Shown here: piece by piece, positions 43,476 through 55,399 of the stretch | Layout of the letters: the number at the start of each line of letters is the position of its first letter | Position numbering within the stretch: position 1 is the first letter of the stretch | Origin: Serpula lacrymans var. lacrymans S7.9 | Taxonomy: Eukaryota; Basidiomycota; Agaricomycetes; Boletales; Serpulaceae | Direction of reading: 5' to 3' | DNA: 64,000 nt | NCBI RefSeq assembly: GCF_000218685.1 | Contig: NW_006763290.1 | Span: 3,044,615 to 3,108,614 of the forward strand | Position numbers and translations under genes: made by a program | Notes under the pieces: model-generated | The model's input: the letters and a program-made list of their open reading frames with translations, nothing else | Told to the model about the DNA's origin: nothing | Database searches by the model: none

Positions 43476-44149
43476 GTAAAATCTCAAGTGTCACATTTTG
43501 AACCGTTGAGCTAAGTCTGTCTGATGGTCTATTTCAACCCATTCATGCTCTCTTTTGATCTGGTCATGTCTGGTCAGAGAATATCTGTCACTTGTATCCC
43601 TCTTACCCCAGCTAATCTGCCTGATTGTTTTCTGTCCTAGTTCCGATATGTTTTTTCATCAGACACAGTCTCTTATCTTCTTTTCCCACCTGATCCGCCT
43701 GATTATAGTCTGTTCAAATTCTGATCCGATTCTGATCATCAACGGCTCAGATCATCAGGTGGCCCAGGTAAGTTACAGACGTTCGTAGGGTCTGATCTGG
43801 TTAAACGGATTTTTCCGACATGCTCCTCGTTTTCCTGATATTAGGAGTCTGCGGCCGAACCTGCCGCTGCGGTATTACATAATTGTCAAAACAAGGCGTG
43901 GCAAGGTTTGTACCATGCCCATGTTTCCAAATGGGCAGTACACTTTAAGGGCCAAATTGTGTAAAGCGGCACCCATTTTCTGACTTCGTCTTCTCTGATA
44001 GCTATTCCCCGTTGTTGTCCGCGGCAATTTGGCTCGTTTCATGTTTCTTTAGCCGAGACATTTGCAAGTTTCCCTTCGTCTTGTCGCCCGAAAGTTGAGG
44101 CTGTCTGGCCTTCTTTGCTATCATCGGGAAATGCTCTGGTAACATACTC
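43476..44149. promoter_or_regulatory. Upstream region of the kinase gene
   Basis: No coding signal. Between about 43550 and 43800 there are repeated CTGAT/GATC words (CTGATCTG, CTGATCCG, TCTGATCAT, CAGATCATC, GTCTGATCTGG), followed by GC-richer sequence. These could be regulatory repeats for the kinase. No confident TATA box was found. Confidence 0.35.
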
Positions 44150-47100
44150 ATGGCCACGAATCATGCCTTTCAGACTCGCCAGCACAAACTTCATTTCGAA
44201 AAGCTTTCTGCGCTCGATGTCTACACTGACACATACGGGTCAAATAGCAGCATACACAATGTCAACCCATTACCTGCATCACCACAACCCCCGCCATCTC
44301 ATCGCTCTGTGTCCTCGCAATCTAAGGATACAGTAAATGTTACGGGTATTCCATCCGTGTCAATGCAAGGCGGAGTCTTGGTTGTTGGTGATTCCCGAAG
44401 TAGTCAGTCACTTACTTCTCTTTCGCCATGCACATCTTATACCCAAGTCTCCACATTAATCTTTCCCCTTTGGAACATTCACAGGTTCCGTTCGTTCTTA
44501 TACACCCCTTAAGACTCTGGGTGATGGTTCTTTTGGAACAGTACTGCTATGTGATTGGCATGGCACACTACCTCCTAATACGCCTCTCTCCCCCATGCAA
44601 CGTGGCGGAGGTGTCAGACCTGAATGGGTCGATAAACGCCTTGTAGCCGTTAAGCGGATGAAGAAGAAGTGGGAAGGGGGCTGGGATGAGTGCAAAAAAC
44701 TCAAGGAACTAGAGGTATGCAGGTGGTATACCTGAATGAATCCCGATGCACTCATTAACACACAATGTTCTTCCAGTCACTCCGAGCGATACCATTTCAC
44801 CCGTGCATCATACCGCTCTATGACTTCTTTCTGCTACCCGATACTAAAGAGCTATATTTTGTTTTCGAGTCCATGGAAGGCAACCTTTACCACCTTATCA
44901 AAGCACGCAAAGGCCGAGCTCTAGCAGGAGGTCTTGTGGCTTCAATATTCCGTCAAATCGTCTGCGGGCTTCATCACATACACTCATCTGGTTATTTTCA
45001 CCGCGATATGAAGCCTGAGAACGTACTTGTAACAACTACAGGTCTATTTGAATACTCTTCTCTATCCCCTACAGCACCTTCAAATGCACCCCCAGAAAAG
45101 GATGTTGTCGCTATCATCAAATTAGCCGATTTTGGTTTGGCCAGGGAAACGGATAGTCAGCCGCCATATACAGAGTATGTATCCACGCGGTGGTATCGCG
45201 CTCCTGAAGTGCTGTTGCTGAGCAGAAATTATTCCAATCCTGTGGATATGTGGGCATTAGGTACCATCATGGCAGAACTCGTCAATCTCCGGCCTTTATT
45301 TCCTGGCTCCGGTCAAATAGACCAGATAGCACGTATATGCGAGGTACTAGGAGATCCCTGCGAAGATTATGGAACAGGAATACGAGGCAAACCAATTGGT
45401 GGTGGTCGATGGACGAATGGAGTAAAGATGGCCAAAGTAGTGGGTTTTACCTTTCCCAAGGTATAATTTACATGCCGTGTAGGCAGACATGTCGTTTATC
45501 TTTATCTTTCTTTATTTCCGGTTTTGCAGGTTCCACCCAAAGACTTTAGCACGTTATTTGACCCCACAGTTCCACGACAGTTAGTCGAATGTATTCGCGA
45601 CTTACTTATGTACGACCCCACCCTGCGCCTGTCAAGCCACCAGTGCTTGAACCATCCATATCTGCTGGAAGCATTACACCATAATCAACTCCCAGGACCT
45701 TCTCTCCACCCTCAGTTAACGCCATTATCAAGGTCACCGATTCCCCCAGGCTTGCCATCTTCTCAAACTATGTCCCCAAGGCAAACTGTTTCTCCATCGC
45801 ACTCACATCACCCGATAGACAGGTCTACAGACCAATCCTTCCATAATATCCTCCAACCGCATACATCCGAAATATCTCCTTTCCCTAGCTCACCTTCTAT
45901 ATTATCGAGTACCTTGCGTACACGCGATCCAGCTCTCTCTGTAACATCGGAAGGCGGCAATGATTTGCCACGATATGGCATTTTGCACTGTGTAGCAGAT
46001 ATACAGGAAGAATCGCGAGAGCAGGGTTCTTGGCATCTCGACACAAACAGGTCGGACCGGATGGCTACCCCTTTCTCGCAACCTGATAGTGCAGGATACT
46101 CTATGGATCTACAACAAACATCTCATGTGAGGCAGGAAGGTCCCACTCAATTGAGCATCGACCAGGGCTACGGGATGCATGCGAATCTTGCTGTTCCCTG
46201 CGAAACATCATCACAAAGCAAACTCGGGAAGTTATCTTCGCTTGGCTTTGGAAAGAAGCACAGCAAATGGGGTCTTAGCGGCATGTTTGGACATGCGGAC
46301 AAAGCGCACCAGCATTCTCTTCCACCAGTGGACGAAGTTCCTACTTCGTCAAATTTCACACCATCGCTCAAACGCACCCAATCATCGGGTTTTGACAGTG
46401 CCCCATTGGCAGATATATTACGTGTGAATGAACCACGTAAAGATCCAAAACAGATCAAGAAGGAGGCTGAACGTCTCCAACGCGAAGCAGAGAAACAACG
46501 TCGCTCAATGGTAGAAAGAGCCCAACGAGAGCAAGCACGTGCCGTCATGCAAAAGCGTAGCCAGATGCTCATGCAAACCGTGGGGGGGAATGAACTTGAG
46601 TGGAAGTGGCAGCATTCTGGGAGCCTCCTCAATACAAATCAACGACGATTACTTGGGACTGAGCACAAGGCACAACAAGATGCCCCAGGTCCGATACAGC
46701 AAAGCCGAGGACAGACAAACATACCATGTCCCGTGCTGAATTCAACCTCAGGAAGATTCTCCAACCCTTCTGACGGTGGTCTGACTCCCAACGGATGGTG
46801 GAGAGACGAGCGAGTGTTCAAGGCTCGCCGTCGAGACTTCGATGATGATCATTCCATGTCTTCTTCCGATTTACACAGCAGCGGGCGATTATCCGCTATT
46901 TCTTTCGCAACCGTAGATAGCGATCCAGGACCAAGTCGAATAAGGAATCGACCTCCCCAATTCAGTATTAATCGAATGACCTCTGCATCTTCGTTGCAAG
47001 GTGGCATGCAATATGACGAATTTCCTGTGTCGGCTCGTTCTTCCAATTCCATCACTGTAGAACGTCAATTTGTCGGTGACTTGGATATCCGAACGTCAAG

Positions 47101-47562
47101 AGATACGACCTCGTCTTTATCGGGGACATCATCCCCCCCGCCTATCAATCTTCTTTCACTGTCTCCTTCACCACTTTCCTGGATGAATACACAAAATTCT
47201 CCAGAATCTTCTAGCGTCTCACAACACCCTTCTTATATCGCTGTGCCCCAGATAATACAATACCCCCCACAAACGGGTTCTCGCCAGTCTTTTGAGTGTA
47301 ACGGGCAGCTATATGGGCATCCTCCAAATTCAGGGATTGACTTGAAAACGGCAATAAACCCAATCTTCAAAGTGGTGAGTAGTAGTTCGGCTTTCCGGAT
47401 CTAAGATTTATCGCCTTTTAACAGCCTCCACTGCCTTCATCTCCTTTGGAGCACATGCCCCCATCACACGCCCTCCCACCATTCTCTCATCTCGAGGCCG
47501 TGGCTGAAGGAGAATACCCACCTTTATCGCCTATGTCGTTTCACTCTCCAGAGGATGACTAG
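44150..47562 (+). CDS. ime2: IME2/MAK/RCK-type serine-threonine protein kinase
   Basis: Five exons give 1044 aa without stops: 44150-44387, 44485-44714, 44777-45460, 45530-47374, 47425-47562. The kinase domain has the glycine loop GDGSFG (92-97), the ATP lysine in VAVK (K136), HRDMKPEN (catalytic D233), DFG (274-276) and a TEY activation loop (288-290) followed by VSTRWYRAPE. The TxY motif and overall pattern fit the RCK family (yeast Ime2, Ustilago Crk1, MAK), which controls meiosis, morphogenesis or mating. The long C-terminal tail is serine/proline-rich, with a basic coiled-coil-like block (KKEAERLQREAEKQ) near residue 700. The start is the first ATG in frame; intron 1 was chosen because its donor (GTGATT) keeps phase. 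Intact host gene between transposon tracts. Confidence 0.9.
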
Positions 47563-47917
47563 CGCACAATACACTCATTTTGGCTGTATTGATCTACTCT
47601 CCTTGAGTCTAGTCAATCATATACTCTTATGTGTAATCACTCTTTACCAATTTCACCTTCCATATATATCTTATATGGTTCATTTTACTGGACCTACAAT
47701 ATACTTCTGTTATACTTAACCCTAACAGCATGCTTCATGGGACTTAACACCGGATCTGTTCCAGGTGCAGATTACGGTACCTTGAAAATAAGTGTTTTGG
47801 CAATGTTGCAATGTTGCATGGCGAAAGATTAGCCCGAATTGTTTACGATCTTGAATATATATGACGAGATAAGATACACTCATGTGTGACAAGATAAGCA
47901 AACCCCAATCACTGTTG
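47563..47917. other. Kinase 3' flank, no gene
   Basis: AT-rich downstream sequence of the kinase gene. No coding signal; presumably the 3' UTR and terminator. Confidence 0.4.
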
Positions 47918-48039
47918 GGATCCACTTATATGAACCTAACTTATATGCTGAAGATATTTGATATCTGTGTTCCGATTGGCTGAAAAAAGCTAAAATTGAA
48001 TATTTTCGGCATATAAGCTGGGCTCATATAAGTTGATCC
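47918..48039. mobile_element. Small palindromic MITE-like element
   Basis: 122 bp with long inverted arms: GGATCCACTTATATGA and AACTTATATGCTGAA on the left, answered by TTCGGCATATAAGCT and CTCATATAAGTTGATCC on the right. It has no coding capacity. The target duplication is unclear, and no second copy was noticed in the window. Confidence 0.5.
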
Positions 48040-48059
48040 TGAAATCGATTGGATATGAT

Positions 48060-48317
48060 CTAGATAAGATAAAAGCTATACTAATTAGCTAGGTACTTGA
48101 AAGGGGGAAACATAAAGGTCTCACCTCAGAACTCGTAGATGAGTCTGAGGTGCTACATGGCGACCAGGCCATTTTATAAGTAAGACGGAACCAAAACATT
48201 TTACTGATGGGATATATTGGTGCACAGGCCACCTCAACTTATACCCCTTCCTTTCTAGGTACTTTGTGCTGCTTGCATTGATCCTCCACCCTCTACATTG
48301 ATCCTCTACGTCCAACA
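48060..48317 (-). repeat. Copia LTR, 3' copy of the degraded element
   Basis: Directly after the RNase H stop and a polypurine tract (CTTGAGGGGGAA on the sense strand), an LTR starts TGTTGGACG at 48317. The other end is not defined. Only this LTR is present, because the element is 5'-truncated. Confidence 0.5.
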
Positions 48318-49210
48318 TTCCCCCTCAAGCTGCATGGTCCCAAGCTCTTGTGCAAAATGCTTCGCCTTTGATAATGGCAGTGCTTTAGTCAGTGTATCAG
48401 CGATCAGATCATTTGTGAGACAGTATACCAGCTCAATCTTTCCTTCTTTGACTGTGTGACATATGAAGTGCAATTGCACATCAATGTATTTTGTCCGCGC
48501 ATGATACTGGCTGTCCTTGGATAGGGCTATAGCTGACTGGTTATTGCAATAGAGGGTAGTTGCGGGTGAGTCACTTATAAACACTTTTTCAATGAACATC
48601 TTTGCCCACAGGATTTCTTTTGTTGCATGTGTTGCAGCGACATACTTGGCTTCTGTGGTCAATAAGGCCACAAGCCCCTGCTGTTTGGAGTACCAAAATA
48701 CTGACCCTCTGTTCAGCATCACAGTATAACCTGAGATTGCCCTGTGATTGTTGTTCATCCTGCCATTGGCATCACTATAGCCTATAAGGTTGGTTTGTTC
48801 AGGTCCATACATTAGCCAGAGCTCACAAGTCCCCTTTAGGTATCTGATTATTTGCTTTATGGCCTCACAATGGGCCCTACCAGAGTTTTTGACAAATCGG
48901 GAAGTGATTGCTATGATGTGAGCAATATCAGGTTGCGTCCCAATCACAGCATACATCAGCGAGCCAACTGCTTCACAATCTGGAGTCGTTGGCCCTTGAT
49001 CTTTGCTTAGGTATGTGTTTGCAACCATGGGTATACATAGCTAACATTTTTGCCTATTCTAGGTTGAATCAAGCAATGATGGAATTAATGTATGCTTGAT
49101 GGAATAAGCTAATGGTGCAAGCATCTCAATCTTGCTTTATTTTAATCCCTAACGTCCAGTGTAAGTCACCAAAATTGCTTACTTTGAAGAGGGAACCAAG
49201 GTCAGCCTTC

Positions 49211-50705
49211 TGTAAGGCAACATTAAACTATAACAAAACAATACCCATCTCCGACTGCACTTGCAGGGAGTAAGAGGTACAATGAGTTTGAGATCAACAG
49301 ATGCTAGAGATTATAGCAGGTAGAGGACTGATAGTAAACTCAAAGGTTTCTGATGAGGAGTAAAGCGGGTAATTCAAGTAATAAAAAGCTAAAGAACGAT
49401 ATATGAGTATGTAGGGTTTTTATAGCTAATTGTCTATTTCTCAGACCGGAAGTAGAATAAAAGAAAAGTAGTCTGAGGATGAAACTATCCAATAAGAAAA
49501 AGAATAACTATCATACAACTTCAGGGATTAATGAGCAGGTGAGAGAATGTACCAATAATAAGTATTGTCACACATGTTCAGGAACTGTATCCTCATGATG
49601 AGGTACAATCCTGACTAAAGTGTCTATTAATATCTCCAGGCACTGATGGGACTTGGAGCTGGTTGGCAAGATCTCTACCACCAGTCCTTACCCATTGTGC
49701 TGGCTGGCTGGGAGTGCTACATCAGGAAAAATGGGGGTAGCTATATAGAGCTCTATAGCACTATAAGTACTCATAAAGCTATTATAGTGGTCAAACCTGT
49801 TATAGAACCTCTGCCATCTATAGAGCCTCATATAGCTCTATAAATGCTCTTATAGATGTTGGAAATTGTTGTGTGGCTGATTGAAAAAAATAAACACAAA
49901 CAGGAGTTAAACTCTCAACCTGCTAGTCAGCTCTTGGGTGACTAAGCAACCTACAGCCACACATCACATTTATCCACTACACCATGAGAGCTTATAAAAT
50001 GTATTATACAGGTTATATATATCGACCTTTCATAGACTTAGATTATTTTTTTACTCATTGTCACTACTTATATTTGGATAAATCATTATTCTTATTTTGT
50101 GAGTATCAGGGATACAAACTACTATTTCACTAATATAGGCTACATAATTAATTAATACTGGATGATTTATTAGCCCTTTTAAGCACCTTGAACTATATTA
50201 TAACTATGACCTTTACAGCTATAGGAGCTATGTAGGCTGCTATAGGCTATAAGAGCACTTATAGTATCTTGCCTATAATAATATACTTGACTCCAAACAC
50301 TTTTGGCCTCTTTCTATTATTGAACAAGTTTATTAGATTCATCCAGAGTTTGAGGGAATTATAGATACTTCTCCCCTTGGTTAAAATTTTGCCTACTACT
50401 GTGCTATAAAAGCTATAAGAGCTATGATTGCACTGATAGTACTATAGTTTCTATGAATGCATTTATATATATAGGTGGTGGCTATATAGCGCTATATAGC
50501 AAAAGGGTTTTTCCTAATGTATCCAGTCTCTGATCTGCGATATGAAGTGGTAACAATGGCTAAAAAAGCCTGTGAGGGCTATGAGAAGCAAAATAGCACA
50601 GAATACCTCTAGCCCTAGAGCTGGAGGTGTAATAGGGAAAGTGTCTGAGAGCCAAGACATGGAACGAAAAGATAAGACAATAAGAAAATATAAATGGTCC
50701 TTACA
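49211..50705 (-). repeat. Solo LTR, second family, containing an 800-bp DNA element
   Basis: It runs from TGTAAGGACC to CCTTACA on the minus strand, with a perfect 5-bp duplication, ccttc (49206-49210 and 50706-50710), inside copia pol. Without the nested element it is about 693 bp. It matches the solo LTR at 62351-63025 along its whole length. No internal region of this retrotransposon family is present in the window. Confidence 0.88.
49720..50519. mobile_element. 800-bp TA-flanked non-autonomous DNA transposon
   Basis: It inserted into the solo LTR. The intact LTR at 62351 shows the empty site. Ends are CATCAGGAAAAA (plus) and CATTAGGAAAAA (minus), with longer imperfect inverted repeats rich in GCTATATAG words. 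The dinucleotide TA is present on both sides (49718-49719 and 50520-50521). TA duplication is typical of Tc1/mariner-type transposition. Inside there are only AT-rich CTATAG/TATAGC repeats and no transposase. Confidence 0.82.
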
Positions 50706-50801
50706 CCTTCAAATGGGTTATTAAGGTTGTAGATGGTGTAATGAGAGTCATGTTGTCAACATAAACAGCTATAATAGTGAGCGTGTCGCGTTTCTGTCTG
50801 T

Positions 50802-51091
50802 CACACCAAGCATAACCGACTTTTGTCACACCCAAAATTGATGAAAAAGCCTGAAATTAGTTAGAATATTTGATTGTATTTTTGCATGTACAAGATTTTG
50901 TCAGAATAATGTATTTTTGTTGACAAAGTTTTATATTTTCATGCAAAACATATTATCAATGGAAATATGTCAACAAAAATACATTATTCTGACAAAATCT
51001 TGTATGTGCAAAAATACAACCAAATATTCCAACTACTTTCAGGCTTTTTCATCAATTTTGGGTGTGACAAAACTTGGTTATGCTTGGTGTG
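50802..51091. mobile_element. Fold-back MITE, copy 2, inserted in copia RT
   Basis: 290 bp. Arms CACACCAAGCATAACC and GGTTATGCTTGGTGTG stay complementary for more than 100 bp (for example ACAAGATTTTGTCAGAATAA and its complement). It splits the RT sequence just before the YVDN motif. It is related to 16967-17244. Confidence 0.8.
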
Positions 51092-51493
51092 TATAGAAGA
51101 CCACATTGTCTGTCTCTGATTGTTTGAGGCCTATTTTTATTAGGCTGTTGCATAACATGTTGTACCAGCACCTACCAGCTTGTTTCAAGCCATACAAGGT
51201 CTTATTGAGACATAGCACCTGGGATTCTTTTCCTGGGGGAGTGTATCCAGGGTGGTGTCACATATATATCACTCAGACTTTTCCCTTCTTATTTTTATGC
51301 TCATTTCCAGGATAGTTACACCTCAGTTTGTATTGCACAAAACTAAGGTTAACAGATACAGCCTCTTTTGTATCTTCATTTACTTATTATGCTTCAGTAT
51401 TGATTTCTTAGGTACAGCATAATAAACTGAGTTTGTATTGCACAAAACTGAGTATTGATTTCTTAGAGAGACTTGGGTAAAAGGTGGAGGAGC

Positions 51494-51745
51494 TTATTGA
51501 CATTTGAACCGCAGGAACGGAGTACAGGAGCTATGACTTATATACTATCAGAGGGAGTGGAGTTTGTAAGGAGTAAGGATTAATGTAGGTATAGAGTTCC
51601 ATGCAGACAACTATTTAGCGAGGAGAAATCATATCTGAGGGGAGTGTACCATAAGGTCTAAATATAGAGTCCATAAAGAATATGAGAACATACAAAGGAA
51701 ATGTATGGTGGACTGAAAGTCCATGGCAGGAGAGTTGGAGCGGAT
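51494..51745. repeat. Dispersed repeat of unknown class, copy 2
   Basis: A diverged copy of 6960-7225 in the same orientation. It shares GGAGTACAGGAG, TTGTAAGGAGTAA, ATAAGGTCTAA and GAAAGTCC-like blocks. No coding or terminal features. Confidence 0.55.
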
Positions 51746-53299
51746 ATCCGGAGTACCATGTGGGGATGAGGTACAGGGCTATGCTGAATGACAGAGTGCA
51801 AGGGGCACAATTCTGAGAATGCTGAAGATTCAGGTGTTTGGACTTGGGGGTTTCTAACTGCTTGGAGGTCCGGAAACCATAGCCTGCCTGTGGCATGGAT
51901 ATGACACTACTATTACTATGCTACTCACTAGCAGATCCCAAGAGCTCCCAATCTGATCCATCAATATTATTATTAACTGTTATGTTCCACATTTAAGCTA
52001 TACTAGTAGTAGTACTATCATTGCCATCAACTTGCAGAATCCGGACTTGGATGACCCCAGGCCCATGCTGCAAATTTGAACACATGGTCTCTTTGAACTC
52101 AAACTCAAATGCCTGCTCTCAAAAATTCTCACCAACCAAAGTTTGCTCTGAAGTTCCTTCCCACAAGCTATGTCTTTGTGCAGTGTACCAAAACCTTCTA
52201 CTAGTGCAAGCTGATACACTAAATTAACTGCATTTTCTTGAGCATCTGCTAATTGTTGGATTTTCAAAGCAAGTTGACATTTTAGACTTGGTATTATATT
52301 CTCCAGATGCTAACCTTTGCCAAGGTGGCGGCTCCAGTAGCCACACTTGATGCAATGAACTCCTGGTATGATCCATATCAGACACCTGGCCAGCATAGTT
52401 GTTACAATAACACAATTCTCAAACCTTTAAATTTCATTCTCATCTTCAACTTTTTTTTGTAGTTTTCACACCCTGTGTAGTGTTGCCACGGTCTTGGCTA
52501 AAATTGGCTTTGTAACCAAGCTGAACTGTTATGTCATATGACTGGACTGAGCTGTGACTGCTATGAATCACGTGGCTATAGATGGTTATCACATGATATT
52601 AGCTGGCTTGCAGGCCTAGCAAGCCTTTAGAAGGCTATGTCATAAAGTTTGTAATTATTTTTGCATTATAAAGCTCAGATATACCTTGACAAAAAATTTC
52701 CATTTTTAGTGATGAAATCTGACCTTTGGATCTACAATGATACAACGCTGGAACTTACTGCTCTAAGAAAGAGTGGCATCATTGGATACAAATAGTGAAT
52801 GCATATTATGTATATTATAGTGGTACTTCACCTATTTTAATCATTTGCCAATAGCAGAACCAGCCTCCTGCAAAAATGGTTAAAGTACTGAGTTTCCTAA
52901 TACAGTAGTGTTTGTTTGGCAATAGCTTCTAATCCAAGCAAACCAAGTTTGAATCTCAGAAAAATCTTCAAGAGTAATTTGAAGTCACGATCAACCACAG
53001 GATATGGAAGTGGACCAAGGTTTCCAGTGTATCAAACACTTCAAAGTACAACACAGCCATATATTATATTCAAGTCGTTAACTTTAACTGACACAAATCT
53101 AGCATCAATCTTATAAACAATCTCTCAAAAAAGTTCATGTACCTTCGGCTCTCACCTTGTCAAAATTTGATCATGAACTTCAAGTGGGACCTTCTAGTTG
53201 TCATATTTCTCCCCATTTATTAACATGGATGTTCTATGATAGGATAATCAGTCGCATTTCTTTGAAACCCTCCAGCACTGGTGGCAACTCAATTTTTCC
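51746..53299. other. No gene recognised; contains a truncated gypsy LTR
   Basis: About 1.5 kb of short broken frames. The only recognisable part is the LTR start at 52400-52500. Confidence 0.4.
52400..52500 (+). repeat. Truncated gypsy LTR fragment
   Basis: It begins TGTTACAATAACACAATT and continues CCTTTAAATTTCATTCTCAT, matching the first about 90 bp of the solo LTR at 27982. It then diverges before the promoter region. Confidence 0.55.
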
Positions 53300-54765
53300 C
53301 CCAGATTCCCAAATTTGCGAAGAAGGCTGATCCACTTTCCATGTTGATGCCCCTTTTGTTGCACAACTGGAAAGAAATTGTAGATGTTTAAATAGAAACA
53401 GTAAAGAGCTCCGATGATGAAGCTTTAAAAGCCCTCCACAAGTACGAGTGTTGATATACTATCCTATGTCCCCCTTCTTAACTTGCTTCTAGTCTACTAC
53501 AAAAACTAGCCCACAATCTTTGTACCACAATTTCTCCCGTTTATCCTAATTTATTTCAGCTTCTTCTTGAGCTGCTATCTCGCTCTTTATCAGCTCCTGA
53601 TTTGACCTCACTCCTTACTAAATTGTCTGCACTCTTTAAATATTTACTCCTACCATCAGTCAAATTAGATCTCTTGGAAAAATAGTGGGCCTCCATCCGT
53701 GCCGTTTTACCAAAATGTGATAACGAGGTACAGCGGGCTACAGCTGAAGTTTGGGGGACAGTTCTACGAAGATTGAAGACCACTGCACAAGAGGAAGCAG
53801 TCATGCTGATGGTGCAGAGTCTGATTGGCATTGAAGATGCTTGCGCATGGACTTTGATCTTTGTGTGCAAGGTAAATATCACTTTTTTAGTTGTGAGATA
53901 AATGAACTGACTTGTCTCTACAGTCTGTTTCACAAACACTGCACACTGTGACAGTGTCAGTTATCACTCCCTTGTTTGCTTATCATTTAACACACGATGC
54001 ACCTGATGCTACAAACGGTATTCTTCATTTGTTTTGTGCGTCAAGGCTCGAGGGTACTACGTAAGTTAATCTATCCTGTCCTATGAACTTAACTAAAAGC
54101 TTCTCTGTTGCAGCATCTCACTTATCCCAACCGACCTCTGAGCTTGCTACACTACCACTATCACATAACATTCACCCTCCGCTTCTTACCTTTGCTACAT
54201 CTATCCTCCTTGCTGGCGATATGTTGCTTTCCACCGGAACAGGTCATGCTTTTCTCCTGCGCTCTTTTGAAGCACCTTCACTTAGTATTCATCTCTGTGG
54301 CATTCTCTCAGAACTCGGGTGGGGAGGATAGAAACTTGGACTTCCTGCAGTCCTCAAAGCTACACCTGCATTGCTGGAGCATGAACTGAAGCTGAATTAG
54401 TGCTACTGCAAGCAAGGTACCTTATTTCTTCTCTGCCATTGCTTTGTGTACTGACAACTAACTTACAGTCCAACAAACAAACCAGTGTTCTCATTCTTAG
54501 GAACTTACACACCCCTCAAAGTAACCCTCATTTTGCACTTTTGATTCTCCCCAGGATTTTGGCCTCTTTGTTCTTTGAGGCTTCACCGAGAGAGCAAAAT
54601 GTTGCTATTCGGGTTGCAAATATTTTCTTTTTCTTTCACAGTCTCCAGAACGGTAACATCTTGGTGTCACTCATATGCTTCTCTTCTTTGTCACTCAGTG
54701 GCCCCTTCACTTTGCAGTCCAAATTATGCTCTAAAGCCAAATCAATAATCCTACTCCAAAATTGA
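53300..54765 (+). pseudogene. UTP20-like (U3 snoRNP) gene remnant
   Basis: Plus-strand blocks separated by GT..AG introns: IPKFAKKADPLSM and LLLHNWKEIVDV (53310-53390), LSAPDLTSLLTKLSALFKYL (about 53595), VLPKCDNEVQRATAEVWGTV and AWTLIFVCK (to 53871), then SVSQTLHTVTVSVITPLFAY (from 53925). Later pieces run to about 54765 in changing frames. The helical-repeat style and order resemble the N-terminal part of fungal Utp20/DRIM, a scaffold of the small-subunit processome. Stops (for example near 53684) and frameshifts show it is a remnant, not the functional gene. Introns are kept, so it arose by DNA duplication. Family assignment is moderate. Confidence 0.48.
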
Positions 54766-55399
54766 AAGCCAGCACATCACACCTTTCTTTGAGCGGTCCG
54801 CTTGTCAAACTTAAATGGCATTCCAAGGTCCTTCAGAAGTCTTCTCTATGTGTACAACTTAATGGTTTGATCTGATCATCAAAACCACCCTTGCCCAAGG
54901 CTAGTATGGGTGTAAAGTGGGCTAGAGTACAATGCAGAGACTTGGAATCTTGAGTTTCTCAGTTTCTGTCCTGTTTCTCAAATCATACTCCCCAAGGCAT
55001 GACACTTTTGATTTTTGGTGTTCAAATACTGCCATCCCATTTACATCTCACTATTTCTCCAACAAAGCAGGTTCAGTGTCTTGAAAAACCCTTGGAATCA
55101 TCAAAAAGCAGCTCAAGTTTTATAGCCCACAACTCTTATGACAGTACCCTTGCTGTTCAAGGTTATCCATTATCAACATGGCAACTGCTATTTGCGCATA
55201 TCAGGTAAGGATCTCAGTTGTTTGCGGCAAGATGCACATCCCAAATATCTACCTGACAAGTGCCGCGATGACCCTGTTTCTTGCTACAACTGATTTGGTT
55301 GGTTTTCCGCTTAATTTCACTTACCATTTTCTGACTGAGATCTACATTAGACTATTGTATCAACCAGCTTGCCAACAATTACTAATGGTCTTTGAGCTT
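54766..55399. other. No clear gene
   Basis: Short broken frames between the UTP20-like and MFS-like remnants. An upstream exon of the MFS gene may lie near 55178-55205, but this is uncertain. Confidence 0.35.

Larger units (their letters stand above)
48306..51290 (-). pseudogene. Copia pol (RT and RNase H) remnant with nested insertions
   Basis: Minus-strand RT at about 51290-50711 (PGYTPPGKESQV, CLNKTLYGLKQAGRCWYN, TIIAVYVDNMTLITPST) continues after the solo LTR as GDLHWTLGI and then RNase H at 49028-48306 (VGSLMYAVIGTQPDIAHI, YSDANGRMNNNHRAISGY, LLTTEAKYVAATHATKEI). It is homologous to the copia element at 37.7-42.5 kb. The RT active site reads YVDN instead of YVDD. It is interrupted by a solo LTR (49211-50705) and a fold-back MITE (50802-51091), and its 5' half is missing. 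Dead element used as a landing site. Confidence 0.85.

Noticed and set aside
44388..44484. Alternative first intron of the kinase starting at 44447
   Set aside because: That donor gives the wrong phase for the glycine-loop exon. The donor at 44388 restores it exactly.
53556..53939. A 127-codon minus-strand frame
   Set aside because: It lies opposite the UTP20-like exons, which explain the sequence better on the plus strand.
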